This document shows, one piece after another, positions 35,001-46,234 of a stretch of 64,000 bases of DNA. The position numbers were made by a program, and so were the translations under genes. The notes under the pieces are model-generated. The model ran no database searches. It saw only the letters and a program-made list of their open reading frames with translations, and was not told the origin of the DNA. Every line of letters starts with the position of its first letter. Positions within the stretch are counted from its first letter, which is position 1. This DNA comes from an uncultured Pseudomonadota bacterium. Lineage in GTDB: Bacteria; Myxococcota_A; UBA796; SXON01. The DNA lies in NCBI GenBank assembly GCA_903885375.1, contig CAISIK010000196.1:1-64000 (forward strand), in the 5' to 3' direction.

Positions 35001-36314
35001 CTATCCCTCCCCTTCCCCATCCCGAACGACCGCCCAGATCGTCGGCGTTCCGGACTTTCCTTTCACCTTCACCGGCGGCATCTTCACGCAGCGGAACTCC
35101 CGCGCCACGGCCCCCTGGACTTCGTCGCTGATCACCAGCGAGCGGCCCAGGTCGCGGCAAAGGCCCTGCAGGCGGGCGGCGAAGTTCACGGTGTCGCCGA
35201 TCACGGTGAACTCGAGGCGGTCGGGGGTGCCGATGTTGCCGGCGATCACGTCGCCATGCGCGATGCCCACGCCGATGTGCACGCCGAACTCGCCGCCGAC
35301 GCCCGCCGCATCGAGCTCCCGAACCCGTTCGAGCATGGCCATGGCCGCGCGGACCGCACGCAGGCTGTCGTCGGGCATCTCGCGCGGCACCCCGAACACC
35401 GCGAGGAGGCCGTCGCCGAGGAACTTGTCGAGCGTGCCGCCGTTCGCGAAGACGATCGGGACCAGCGCGCCGAAGATCGTGTTCAGAAACTCGACCACCA
35501 CCTCCGGACGTGCGGCCTCGGAGCGGCGCGTGAAGTCGCGGATGTCGACGAACATCACCGCCGCCCGCCGGCGGCTACCGCTCAGCCCCATCGCGGCGGG
35601 GTTCTCGGCCACGAACTCGGCGACCGACGGGGACAGGTACTTCCGGAACTGCGCCTGCTGCCGTTCGGCCTCCTGGCGCTGCAGCGTGTCGGTGGCGGAG
35701 CGCACCCACTGCTGCCGCAGGAGCACGCCCAGCGCCCCGTACACCAGCCCGAGCACGAAGAGGAACCCCACGATCGTGTACTGGTCGGGGAGGGAGACCG
35801 CCTCCTTGCCGTAAACGGCCGCCTCCGACGGGATGACGTGACCCCGGTCGACCGCGAGTCGAAGGAGCGCGAGTCGCTGAAGCGCCGCCAGGAGGCCCGC
35901 GAAGCAGGTGACGCGGAAGTTCCCGCCCAGCGCGGAGAGGAACATGACCATCGGGTAGAGCGCCACGAGGATCGGCGCGAGGAGCATCTCGTAGGCGCCG
36001 CTGTAGTTGAGGTAGCTCCCGGCCGCGAAGCCGCTCACGAAGCTCACGTCCACCGCCGCGTTCACCCACTTCGTCCAGCCGGGCGCCGCACCACCCCGGG
36101 TGCGCCGGTAGATGAAGCCGGCCCACGCGATGAAGACGAGCGTGACGCCCGAGACCGCGAGGATGTTCTCCGGGCTGTTGCTCGCCGAGTTGCCGAGGAG
36201 CGCGAGGAGGCCGAGCCCGCAGAAGACCAGGCGGACCTGGGCGGCGATGTGCTCGAAACGGGCGGCCTCCGCGGCCACCAGCCCAGCCACCCGCGTTTGA
36301 TCCGGTACGCCCAT
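35001..36314 (-). CDS. Membrane class III adenylate cyclase
   Basis: 437 residues from ATG 36314. Residues about 25-225 hold about six hydrophobic helices; the cytoplasmic C-terminal half is a cyclase homology domain. Metal-binding Asp in MFVDIRDF and FLGDGLLAV, base-selecting Lys in LDKFLGD, and transition-state residues in VIGDTVNFAARL are all present. The Lys/Asp pair favours ATP over GTP. It makes cAMP, which the tandem cyclic-nucleotide-binding proteins encoded near 43 kb could read (inference). Its ATG overlaps the stop of the giant kinase gene (TGATG), so it is translated after it. Confidence 0.9.
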   Translation of the reverse strand: MGVPDQTRVAGLVAAEAARFEHIAAQVRLVFCGLGLLALLGNSASNSPENILAVSGVTLVFIAWAGFIYRRTRGGAAPGWTKWVNAAVDVSFVSGFAAGSYLNYSGAYEMLLAPILVALYPMVMFLSALGGNFRVTCFAGLLAALQRLALLRLAVDRGHVIPSEAAVYGKEAVSLPDQYTIVGFLFVLGLVYGALGVLLRQQWVRSATDTLQRQEAERQQAQFRKYLSPSVAEFVAENPAAMGLSGSRRRAAVMFVDIRDFTRRSEAARPEVVVEFLNTIFGALVPIVFANGGTLDKFLGDGLLAVFGVPREMPDDSLRAVRAAMAMLERVRELDAAGVGGEFGVHIGVGIAHGDVIAGNIGTPDRLEFTVIGDTVNFAARLQGLCRDLGRSLVISDEVQGAVAREFRCVKMPPVKVKGKSGTPTIWAVVRDGEGEG

Positions 36315-39300
36315 CAGGGCGATGCTACCGCAGCCCGGATCTGGTTGGCCAGCGAGGCGAATCCCGCGCCTTCCACCTCGGCCGCGAGGTCGAGGGCGCC
36401 CGGGTCGTCGCGGTTGAGGCGGGCGAGGTGCCAACGGGCCACGTAGGCGGACTCGCGCTCGCCGAGGCGGTTGGCGGCGCTGGCGGCACGTTCGAGGTCG
36501 GCCACCACGTCATCGCCGCGCAGGCCGCGCAGGTAGTGGAGGTAGACCTCGTTCATCACCACGCCGCGCTCCCAGCCGCACTCACGCGCGAGGTCGCGCG
36601 ACTGCTCGAACGCGGCCCAGGACCGGCCGAGGTCGCCCATCCGCAGGAGCACGTCGCCGATGTTGTGGAGGTTGATCACCTCGCCGGGGCGGTAGCCGAG
36701 CCCGCGACGCAGCTCCAGCGCGCGCCGGAACTCGGAGAGGGCTTCGGCGGGGCGGCCCTCGTCGAGCGCGGCGATGCCGAGGTTGTTGATGATGCGACCG
36801 AGCAGCACGCGGTCGCCGGCGCGCTCGGCGTGGGGGAGGGCGCGCTCGAGCAGCTGGCGGCCGGCCGCCGGGTCGCCCCGACGGACGGCGTGGTTCGAGA
36901 GGCCGAGGAGCATGCGGGCGGCGAGGTCGCCGCGCTCGCCCGCCACCGCGAGGCCGCGCTCGAAGGTGGCCTGCGCGTCGTCCACCTCGCCCTCGTCGAG
37001 GTCGAGCGCGCCCAGCGCTTCGAGGCACTGCACCTGGAGCTCCACATCGCCGGCCCGACGCGCGATGCCCACGGCATCCTCGACGTTGGCGCGCGCCAGC
37101 GTGAATCGCCCCTTGTTGGCGTAGAGGTGGCCGAGGCCGAGGAGCGCCTGCGCCTCCGCGAGGCGAGGACCCGACTCGGCGGCGATGTCGAGCGCGACGG
37201 AGAGCATCCGTTCGGCGGTGGGGAGGCCGAGCAGGCGCGCGGTATCGCCGGCCGCCACGTGCAGCCGCGCTTCCATCTGCGGGTCGCGCTCGGCGCGCGG
37301 CGCGGCGTCGATCCAGGCCACGCCGCGCAGGAAACACTCGAGGGCCCGCTCGAAGTACTGCCCGGCCCGATGGTCGGCGCCCGCCCGGTAGATGCTCACG
37401 ACGGCGTCGCGCGGGCGGCCGCCGGCCTGGCAGTGGTGCGCGAACGCCTCCACCACGGTTTCGAGCCGCGCGCCGTAAACCCGCTCCATCGCCGCCGACA
37501 CCATCCGGTGGTACTCGCGGCGTTGCAGACCGAGAATGCCGCGATCCACGCACTCCCACACCAGCACCGACACAAAGCTGTAGGCGGTGTCGGCGGAGCG
37601 CCCGTCGGGCACGACGAGGCCCGCGCGGACGAGCTCGCCGACGAGCGCGAGCGGCTCGTCGGCGCCGACAGCCTCGCCCAGCAGGATGGGGGAGAAGCCG
37701 AGGCCGATGACGGCCGCCACCTGGAGGGCGCCCTTGGCGAGCGGGTCGAGCGCATCGACGCGGGCGGCGATCAGGCCGGCGAGGGTGTCGGGGAGCTGCG
37801 GGAGGATTTCGGGGTCCTTCAGCCGCGCCTGGTTGTCGTCGAACCAGATGCGCCCGCTCTGCCGGAGCGCCTTCAGCACCTCCTCGAGGTACAGCGGGTT
37901 GCCCTCGGCGGTGCGCCGGACGAGGCGAGTGAGGTCGGGCCCGATCGAGGCGGCGCCGAGCAGGTCGGCCGCAAGCGCCCCCACCTGATCGGTGGTGAGC
38001 GGGCCGAGCTCCACCATCTGCATCCGCCCGGAGAGCCGCGCGTCGAGCTCGCCGCGCCAACTGGTGAGGATCAGCACGGGCTCGCCCTCCGAGGCGTCGA
38101 GGAGCTGCGAGAGCAACTGGCGCTCGAACGAGTCGAGGTACTGCACGTCTTCCAGCATCACGATGGTGGGACCATCGCGGGCGAGGCCGCGGACGAGCTT
38201 GACCATCACGGCATCGATGGCATCGCGGGCGGGCACGACGCGGTCGCCCATCTCCACCGCGAAGAGGGTGCCGATCACGGCCACATCGGAGTCTTCGAGA
38301 CGGAGCGCGGTGAGGCGCTTCAGCCGCTCGCGGACCTCCTTGGCGTCGGTGTCGGCCTCGATGCCGAGGATGTCGCTGATGAGGTCGCGGAAGGGCGCCA
38401 GGGGGCGCTCGGAGCCGAACGGAAGCGCGCGGCCGTGGAACACCGCCATGCTCCGGCGGGTGGCGAGGGCCCGCAGCTCACGGAAGAAGCGGCTCTTGCC
38501 GGTGCCGGCGCCGCCCATCACCCCGATGCGGGCGCCACGCTCCTCGCGCAGGTTCGCGAGCGCATCGCGCACGATCTCCAGCTCGTTGCCGCGCCGGAGC
38601 CAGCGGCCGTGCACCTCGCGACCGCCGCGACGACGCCCCTGGCCGAGGAGGAAGGTGGCGCGGGTGGCCCGGGTGCCCTTGCGCTTGAGCTCGGGCCCAC
38701 GGTCGAAGGGGAATCGGTCCCCGGCGAGCGCCGCCACACGGTCGCTCACCAGCGTGGTACCGGGGTCGGCGGCGTAGGCGAGGCGCACGCAGGTCTTCAG
38801 CGTGTCGCCGCGCGCGGTGAACCGGTAGTGGCGCCCCTGCCGCCGCCCCACGTTCAGCTCGCCGGAATGCACGCCGACGCTGAAGTCGGTGGGGAGACCG
38901 CGGCGACGCAGCCGCGCCGCGAGGCGGTGGAACTCCCGCGCGCAGGCCAGCGCCCGATCGAGGTCGTCGCCGTGCGCGCGAGGGAGGCCGAAGAAGATGA
39001 AGAGCGTGTCGTCGTCGAACCGTTCGGCCACGCCGCCCATGTTGTCGACGAGCTTTCGCACCATCCGCAGCATCTTGAAGTGCACACGGCCGACCTCCTC
39101 GGTCTCGGCGCGCGCCGAGAACTCGGTGAGGCCGTTGACCTCCACGACCATGACCACCACGCTCTTGCGCTCGCCGTGGTGGGCGAGGGCGTGTCGAGGC
39201 GCACGCTCCTCCGGGCCGGTGAGCGACTCGCTCGTGGAGTGGCTCGACCCTTCGGGCTCCGCCTCCACGCCCGTGTGCATGGCGTTGAGGTCTTCCGCGA

Positions 39301-40282
39301 GGAGATCGATCGCGCTGGTGAAGGAGTGGGCGGGCGCCGCATCGCCCCAGGCGCGGCGCATGAGCTCGGCGAGGCCGCGCTCCTCCGCCCGCCAGCCCTT
39401 CGCGAAGGCGAGCGCGCGGAGGTCCTCGTCGAAGGACTCGGCGTCCTGGTAGCGGTCGGCCGGGTCGCGAGAGAGCGCCTTCTGGAGGATGACCCAGAGC
39501 TCCTCGGGCACGCCGGGGTGGAGCGGGCGCACGTCGGGCACCAGGCACTCGATGACCTGCCGCAGCTTCTCGTCGGGGTCGTCGTTGGCGAAAAGACGCT
39601 TGCCGGCGAGCATCTCGTACAGGACGACCGCGAGCGAAAAGAGGTCGCTCCGGCGGTCGACCGGCTTGCCCTGCGCCTGCTCGGGCGACATGTACGCGAA
39701 CTTCCCGCCGCCGGGCCGCCCGGCCTGCGCGGGGTCCGTCTCGCTCAGGCTCTCGCCCACGAGGCGGGCGATGCCGAAGTCGACGAGCTTCACATCGCCC
39801 TCGAAGCTCACCACCACGTTGTGGGGGCTCACGTCGCGGTGCACGATGTTGAGCGGGCGCCCATCCGGGGAGGTGCGGGCGTGCGCATAGCCGAGGCCGC
39901 GGAGCACCTTGCCGGCCACGAACACGGCGAGGCCCACTTCGAGCTGCTCGCCGTTGCGGCGGATCACCCGAAGGGTCTGGGTGAGGTCGCGCCCGTGGAT
40001 GTACTCCATGGCCATGTAGGGGTCGGAGCCCACCCGGCCGAGGTCGAACACCTGCACGATGTTGGGGTGGTTCAGCGCCACGCTCAGCTTGGCTTCGTGC
40101 ACGAACATCTGCACGAACCGCGGATTCTTGGCCAGGGCGGGGGCGATCTTCTTGATGACCAGCCGCTTCTCGAAGCCGTCGGCCCCCAGCCGCCTCGCCA
40201 GGAACACCTCGGCCATACCGCCGACGGCGATGAGCTCGGTGAGCTGGTAGTCACCGAAGGTCGCGGGGAGCGGCGTGCTCAC
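36314..40282 (-). CDS. Ser/Thr kinase - degenerate cyclase - AAA ATPase - TPR fusion
   Basis: 1,322 residues, GTG start. Order: active-looking PknB kinase (about 8-290; Lys in VIKKI, HRDVSPHN, DFGIA); a class III cyclase-like domain (about 370-545); a STAND-type ATPase (about 560-900) with Walker A GGAGTGKS and Walker B-like VMLEDVQYL; then TPR repeats (about 1000-1300). The cyclase-like domain has lost key residues: the first metal Asp reads Glu (VEVNGLTEF), and VNxAxR reads DTLKTCVRL, so it is probably catalytically dead. Myxobacteria are known for such multi-domain kinases. Coupled to an intact adenylate cyclase. Divergent from lon across 80 bp. Confidence 0.93.
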   Translation of the reverse strand: MSTPLPATFGDYQLTELIAVGGMAEVFLARRLGADGFEKRLVIKKIAPALAKNPRFVQMFVHEAKLSVALNHPNIVQVFDLGRVGSDPYMAMEYIHGRDLTQTLRVIRRNGEQLEVGLAVFVAGKVLRGLGYAHARTSPDGRPLNIVHRDVSPHNVVVSFEGDVKLVDFGIARLVGESLSETDPAQAGRPGGGKFAYMSPEQAQGKPVDRRSDLFSLAVVLYEMLAGKRLFANDDPDEKLRQVIECLVPDVRPLHPGVPEELWVILQKALSRDPADRYQDAESFDEDLRALAFAKGWRAEERGLAELMRRAWGDAAPAHSFTSAIDLLAEDLNAMHTGVEAEPEGSSHSTSESLTGPEERAPRHALAHHGERKSVVVMVVEVNGLTEFSARAETEEVGRVHFKMLRMVRKLVDNMGGVAERFDDDTLFIFFGLPRAHGDDLDRALACAREFHRLAARLRRRGLPTDFSVGVHSGELNVGRRQGRHYRFTARGDTLKTCVRLAYAADPGTTLVSDRVAALAGDRFPFDRGPELKRKGTRATRATFLLGQGRRRGGREVHGRWLRRGNELEIVRDALANLREERGARIGVMGGAGTGKSRFFRELRALATRRSMAVFHGRALPFGSERPLAPFRDLISDILGIEADTDAKEVRERLKRLTALRLEDSDVAVIGTLFAVEMGDRVVPARDAIDAVMVKLVRGLARDGPTIVMLEDVQYLDSFERQLLSQLLDASEGEPVLILTSWRGELDARLSGRMQMVELGPLTTDQVGALAADLLGAASIGPDLTRLVRRTAEGNPLYLEEVLKALRQSGRIWFDDNQARLKDPEILPQLPDTLAGLIAARVDALDPLAKGALQVAAVIGLGFSPILLGEAVGADEPLALVGELVRAGLVVPDGRSADTAYSFVSVLVWECVDRGILGLQRREYHRMVSAAMERVYGARLETVVEAFAHHCQAGGRPRDAVVSIYRAGADHRAGQYFERALECFLRGVAWIDAAPRAERDPQMEARLHVAAGDTARLLGLPTAERMLSVALDIAAESGPRLAEAQALLGLGHLYANKGRFTLARANVEDAVGIARRAGDVELQVQCLEALGALDLDEGEVDDAQATFERGLAVAGERGDLAARMLLGLSNHAVRRGDPAAGRQLLERALPHAERAGDRVLLGRIINNLGIAALDEGRPAEALSEFRRALELRRGLGYRPGEVINLHNIGDVLLRMGDLGRSWAAFEQSRDLARECGWERGVVMNEVYLHYLRGLRGDDVVADLERAASAANRLGERESAYVARWHLARLNRDDPGALDLAAEVEGAGFASLANQIRAAVASP

Positions 40283-40362
40283 GGCCGCCGAGTGTATCCG
40301 AAACGCACCGGGCGATGTCGCTCCGCGCGAGCGGCCCGCCGGGTTAGCTCAGCCGGCTACAC

Positions 40363-42696
<2,334 letters not shown>

Positions 42697-42699
42697 GGT

Positions 42700-43182
42700 T
42701 CAGCCGGTGAGCTCGCCGGTGGCTTCGAGCCCCCACGCGATCGTCTGCCGGACACGCAGGTTCGTCTGCCGCACCTTCTCGGCGAGGTCCACGTAGAGGG
42801 CCCTGGCCACATGCGCGAAGAGCGGCCGATCGGTCACCAGCATCCGCCGCAGGCGCTCCACATCGAGCACGAGCACCACGCCATCGGTCGACATCAGGAC
42901 GCTGGCAGTGGCCGACTGCGCGTCGACGAGGTCGATCTCGCCGAGGTGATCGCCCGTGCCCACCCGGGCCACGAGCGCTTCGGTGGAGCCCGCCACCCGC
43001 TTGCAGATGAGGGCCTCGCCCTCCACCAGCATGAACAGGCTGGCCGAGGGCTCCCCTTCGCGGATGAGCACCTCGCCCACGCCCACCCGGCGCTCGTCGA
43101 GCCAGGGCAGGAGCCGCTCCATCGTGGCCAGCGGCAGCGTGGCGAACAGGCGGACGACGGAGAGGCGGGCGGCGGTGACCAT
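42700..43182 (-). CDS. Cyclic-nucleotide-binding (CAP_ED) domain protein
   Basis: 160 residues: one cNMP-binding beta-roll (VLIREGEPSASLFMLVEGEA, GDHLGEIDLV) followed by a C-terminal helix. The phosphate-binding cassette reads GEIDLVDAQSATASV, where a canonical cAMP site would have GE-x-x-L-x-x-x-x-R-(S/T)-A, so the Arg is replaced and nucleotide binding is doubtful. No DNA-binding domain. Its ATG overlaps the stop of the related upstream gene (TGATG), so the two are coupled and probably form a heteromer or act together. Confidence 0.82.
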   Translation of the reverse strand: MVTAARLSVVRLFATLPLATMERLLPWLDERRVGVGEVLIREGEPSASLFMLVEGEALICKRVAGSTEALVARVGTGDHLGEIDLVDAQSATASVLMSTDGVVLVLDVERLRRMLVTDRPLFAHVARALYVDLAEKVRQTNLRVRQTIAWGLEATGELTG

Positions 43183-43610
43183 CAGCTTTCTCCGGGGTCG
43201 ACGGCAGCGGACTCGAGCGACCAGCGCACCGCCTCGACGAGGCGTGCGTTGGCCATGCGGACCTTCCCCGCGAGCGACTTGAGCATCGCCCAGGCCACGT
43301 CGGGCTCGCCCACGAGGCCATCCATGCCGCTCCGCTCGACGCGCCACAGCACGCTTCGCTCCTCGGCCGTGACGGTGGCGGCAGCCGGGCCGGGCGAGAA
43401 CACGGCCAGCTCGCCGAAAGACGCGCCGGGGCCGAGCTCGGCGAGCACGGACTCGAGCTCGCCACGCACCGACTGCGACACGCTCAGCTTGCCGTGCAGC
43501 ACGATGAACAGCGCATCCTGGGGCAGGCCCTCCCAGACGACCACCTGTCCCGCCGCGAGGTGCACCTCGGTGGCGAAGGGGGCGAGGGAGTCGAGCCAGG
43601 ATTCGTTCAC
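43182..43610 (-). CDS. Cyclic-nucleotide-binding (CAP_ED) domain protein
   Basis: 142 residues from GTG 43610; a longer frame to 43700 exists but its N-terminus is Arg-rich and not domain-like. One CAP_ED beta-roll (QVVVWEGLPQDALFIVLHGK, GASFGELAVFSPGPAAATV) and a C-terminal helix that resembles the end of the downstream paralogue (NARLVEAVRW versus NLRVRQTIAW). The cassette FGELAVFSPGPAAATV lacks the canonical Arg. No effector domain. First gene of the tandem pair, which looks like a duplication. Confidence 0.78.
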   Translation of the reverse strand: MNESWLDSLAPFATEVHLAAGQVVVWEGLPQDALFIVLHGKLSVSQSVRGELESVLAELGPGASFGELAVFSPGPAAATVTAEERSVLWRVERSGMDGLVGEPDVAWAMLKSLAGKVRMANARLVEAVRWSLESAAVDPGES

Positions 43611-43650
43611 ACTTCGGCGATCGGATCGGTTGCCCGCCGGCGTGAGGCGA

Positions 43651-43667
43651 CTTGCACGATCCCTGCA
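43651..43667 (+). promoter_or_regulatory. Near-consensus sigma-54 promoter
   Basis: The sequence CTTGCACGATCCCTGCA differs from the recalled consensus YTGGCACGRNNNTTGCW at two fixed positions, one of which is in the -24 GG. The -12 GC and the spacing are kept. The predicted start of transcription is near 43678, 40 bases before the lipoprotein gene at 43718. A CTGTC-caa-GACAG palindrome (43693-43705) follows. Confidence 0.3.
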
Positions 43668-43717
43668 AACCCGGAACCGGCGCCACCGGATACTGTCCAA
43701 GACAGCAGAGGTTCCCC

Positions 43718-44131
43718 ATGTTCATCCTCCTCGTGCTCTCCTGCCAGCCTACCGGCTTCGAGCTCGTGGCCGACGATCTCCACGGCGTTCACTGGGAGGG
43801 CGACTTCGCCTGGTCCACCGCCGCCGAGGAGGACGAGCCCGGCCTCGTGGAGTTCGACCTCAACGAGGAGGAGGATGGCTCCTACACCGGCGAGTTCCGC
43901 TACACGAGCCTCACCACCACCATCCTCTACGCGGTGGAGGGCTCCGTGCAGGGCGATGTGCTCACGCTCACGCAGCAGGAGGTCCTCGGCGCGGAGGACC
44001 TCGGCGAGCGCGTGGCCTGCCTCGGAGACTACGTGCTCGCCTTCGACGGCGACACGCTCTCCGGCGAGTACTTCCCCCGCACGGAGGCCTGTGTCCAGGA
44101 CACGGGGCTGGCCACGTTCGCCGTGGAATAA
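43718..44131 (+). CDS. Small predicted lipoprotein
   Basis: 137 residues from ATG 43718 (GAGG seven bases upstream). The N-terminus MFILLVLSC gives a lipobox (LVLSC) but the whole signal is only eight residues with no basic n-region. The mature part is acidic and beta-rich (FDLNEEEDGSYTGEFRY, GDVLTLTQQEV, YVLAFDGDTLSGEY) with two Cys likely in a disulfide. No family recognised. It is a monocistronic gene, divergent from the tandem CAP_ED genes and convergent with uvrB. Confidence 0.72.
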   Translation: MFILLVLSCQPTGFELVADDLHGVHWEGDFAWSTAAEEDEPGLVEFDLNEEEDGSYTGEFRYTSLTTTILYAVEGSVQGDVLTLTQQEVLGAEDLGERVACLGDYVLAFDGDTLSGEYFPRTEACVQDTGLATFAVE

Positions 44132-44188
44132 GCCCCTCCGAGGGGGTGGGCGCGCCGCGCGCCGATCAGAGGCGCCCGACCGCGGCGC

Positions 44189-46186
44189 TCACCCCGCGTT
44201 GATCTGCAGCTCCTCCAGCCCGCGCACCCGGTCGCGCAGCTCGGCGGCCCGTTCGAAGTCCAGCCGGGCCGCCGCCGCCTTCATCTCGGCGCGTAGGCGC
44301 TGGATGGCCAGGGGGAGCGCCTCGAGCGTGAGCTCGGGGAGCTCGGCGGCCTCCGCCTTGTCGAGCGGCACCTTCACGTAGTCGGCATCGAGGATCGCGG
44401 AGAGCGGCGAGTCGAAGCTCTTCACGATCGTGGTGGGGGTGATGCCGTGGAGCGCGTTGTAGGCCACCTGCTTGGCGCGCCGACGGTCGGTCTCGCCCAT
44501 GGCGAGCTCCATCGACGGGGTGATGCGGTCGGCGTAGAGCACGACCCGGCCCTCGGCGTTCCGCGCCGCGCGGCCCATGGTCTGGATGAGCGAGGTGCCG
44601 CTGCGCAGGAAGCCCTCCTTGTCGGCATCCATCACGCAGACGAGCGCCACCTCGGGCAGGTCAAGGCCCTCGCGGAGGAGGTTGATGCCCACCAGCACGT
44701 CGAAATCGCCCTGGCGGAGCTCCCGCAGGATCTGCATGCGCTCGAGCGTGTCGATGTCGCTGTGCAGGTACTTCACCCGCACGCCGAGCTCCCGGAAGTA
44801 GTCGGTGAGCTCCTGCGCCATGCGCTTGGTGAGCGTGGTCACGAGCACGCGCCAGCCCGAGGCCACCACGCGTCGGATCTCGCCGAGGCAGTCATCCACC
44901 TGCTCCGCCGCGGGGCGCACCTCCACCACCGGATCGAGCAGCCCAGTGGGCCGGATGACCTGCTCGGCCACGACGCCCCCCGCGAGCTCCAGCTCGTACT
45001 TCGCGGGCGTGGCGCTCACGTAGATCGCCTGGTGGATGCGGGCGGAGAACTCATCGAACTTCAGGGGCCGGTTGTCGAGCGCGGAGGGCAGGCGGAAGCC
45101 GAACTTCACCAGCGTTTCTTTCCGGGCCCGATCCCCCGTGTACATGCCGCCGACCTGAGGCACGGACACGTGGCTCTCATCCACAACGAGGAGCCACTCG
45201 CGCGGGAAGTACTCGAGCAGGGTGGGCGGCGGCTCGCCGGGGGCCCGACCGGTGAGGTGCCGGCTGTAGTTCTCGATGCCGTTGCAGAAGCCCATCTGCT
45301 CGATCATCTCGAGGTCGTAGCTGATGCGCTGCTCGAGGCGCTGCGCTTCGAGCAGGAGCCCCGCCTCCTTGAACTCCTGCAGCCGCGCGAGCGACTCCAC
45401 CCGGATGCTCTCCACCGCCCGGGCGATCTTCTCCTTGGGGGTGACGTAGTGACTGGCCGGGTAGATGCAGACCTTCTCGAGCGTTTCCAGCCGGGTTCCC
45501 CGCAGCGGGTCGAACACCCGGATGGCCTCCACCTCATCGCCGAACAGCTCGATGCGAATGGCCCGGTCGCTCTCGTGGGCGGGCACGATCTCCACGACAT
45601 CGCCGCGTGCCCGGAAGGTGCCCCGGTGGAGGTCGGCGTCGTTGCGCTGGTACTGGAGCTCCACGAGCCTGGCGAGCAGGTCCTTCCGGCGGATGGCCTG
45701 CCCCGGTGCAAGCTGCAGCAACATCCCGTCGTACGCTTCGGGTGAGCCGAGGCCGTAGATACACGACACGCTCGCCACGATGATCACGTCGTTCCGCTCG
45801 AGCAGCGCGCGGGTGGCCGCGTGCCGGAGCTTGTCGATGTGATCGTTGATGAGGCTGTCCTTCTCGATGTAGGTGTCGCTGCTCGGGATGTAGGCTTCGG
45901 GCTGGTAGTAGTCGAAATAGCTGACGAAGTACTCGACCGCGTTCTGGGGGAAGAGCTTCTTCATCTCGCCGTAGAGCTGGGCGGCGAGGGTCTTGTTGTG
46001 GGCGAGGAGCAGCGTGGGACGCTGGTTCTGCGCGATCACGTTGGCGATCGTGAAGGTCTTGCCGGTGCCGGTGGCGCCGAGCAGGACCTGGTGCTGGAGC
46101 CCGTGCTGCAGCCCGGCGACGAGCTGGGCGATGGCCGTGGGCTGGTCTCCCGCGGGCTGGTACTCGGTGACGAGCTGGAAGGGCAT
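44189..46186 (-). CDS. uvrB: Excinuclease ABC subunit B
   Basis: 665 residues, full length. Walker [12 protein letters not shown] at about 39-49, the damage-probing beta-hairpin with [19 protein letters not shown] at about 92-110, helicase motif [10 protein letters not shown], motif VI GRAARN, and a C-terminal UVR domain ([14 protein letters not shown]) that contacts UvrC. It verifies damage in nucleotide-excision repair. A 12-bp palindrome resembling a LexA box lies 19-46 bases upstream of the ATG, so SOS control is likely. It is downstream of a MopE-type lipoprotein gene on the same strand but that palindrome suggests its own promoter. Confidence 0.97.
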   Translation of the reverse strand: MPFQLVTEYQPAGDQPTAIAQLVAGLQHGLQHQVLLGATGTGKTFTIANVIAQNQRPTLLLAHNKTLAAQLYGEMKKLFPQNAVEYFVSYFDYYQPEAYIPSSDTYIEKDSLINDHIDKLRHAATRALLERNDVIIVASVSCIYGLGSPEAYDGMLLQLAPGQAIRRKDLLARLVELQYQRNDADLHRGTFRARGDVVEIVPAHESDRAIRIELFGDEVEAIRVFDPLRGTRLETLEKVCIYPASHYVTPKEKIARAVESIRVESLARLQEFKEAGLLLEAQRLEQRISYDLEMIEQMGFCNGIENYSRHLTGRAPGEPPPTLLEYFPREWLLVVDESHVSVPQVGGMYTGDRARKETLVKFGFRLPSALDNRPLKFDEFSARIHQAIYVSATPAKYELELAGGVVAEQVIRPTGLLDPVVEVRPAAEQVDDCLGEIRRVVASGWRVLVTTLTKRMAQELTDYFRELGVRVKYLHSDIDTLERMQILRELRQGDFDVLVGINLLREGLDLPEVALVCVMDADKEGFLRSGTSLIQTMGRAARNAEGRVVLYADRITPSMELAMGETDRRRAKQVAYNALHGITPTTIVKSFDSPLSAILDADYVKVPLDKAEAAELPELTLEALPLAIQRLRAEMKAAAARLDFERAAELRDRVRGLEELQINAG

Positions 46187-46204
46187 GGGCCCCGTTATCC
46201 AGCC

Positions 46205-46232
46205 GCATAGCTGAACACAAGTTCAGCTATGC
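46205..46232 (-). promoter_or_regulatory. LexA-like SOS box upstream of uvrB
   Basis: A perfect palindrome GCATAGCTGAAC-(4)-GTTCAGCTATGC. On the minus strand its core CTGAACTTGTGTTCAGC agrees with 16 of 17 positions of the Myxococcus xanthus LexA motif as recalled (CTRHAMRYBYGTTCAGS), and it also contains GAAC-N4-GTTC. It begins 2 bases after the stop of the upstream lipoprotein gene, and a GATAAC -10-like hexamer sits between it and uvrB. It could alternatively be a terminator hairpin, but no T-run follows. Confidence 0.65.
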
Positions 46233-46234
46233 GC

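Noticed and set aside
40342-40356. tRNA-like D-arm sequence (ggttagctcagccgg) upstream of lon
   Set aside because: No acceptor stem, anticodon arm or T-arm follows; the next bases are the lon start. Judged coincidence.
44132-44188. Short GC-rich inverted repeats between the small lipoprotein and uvrB
   Set aside because: CCCCT/AGGGG and GGGCGC/GCGCCC arms are short and typical of background; position suits a terminator but evidence is too weak to annotate.
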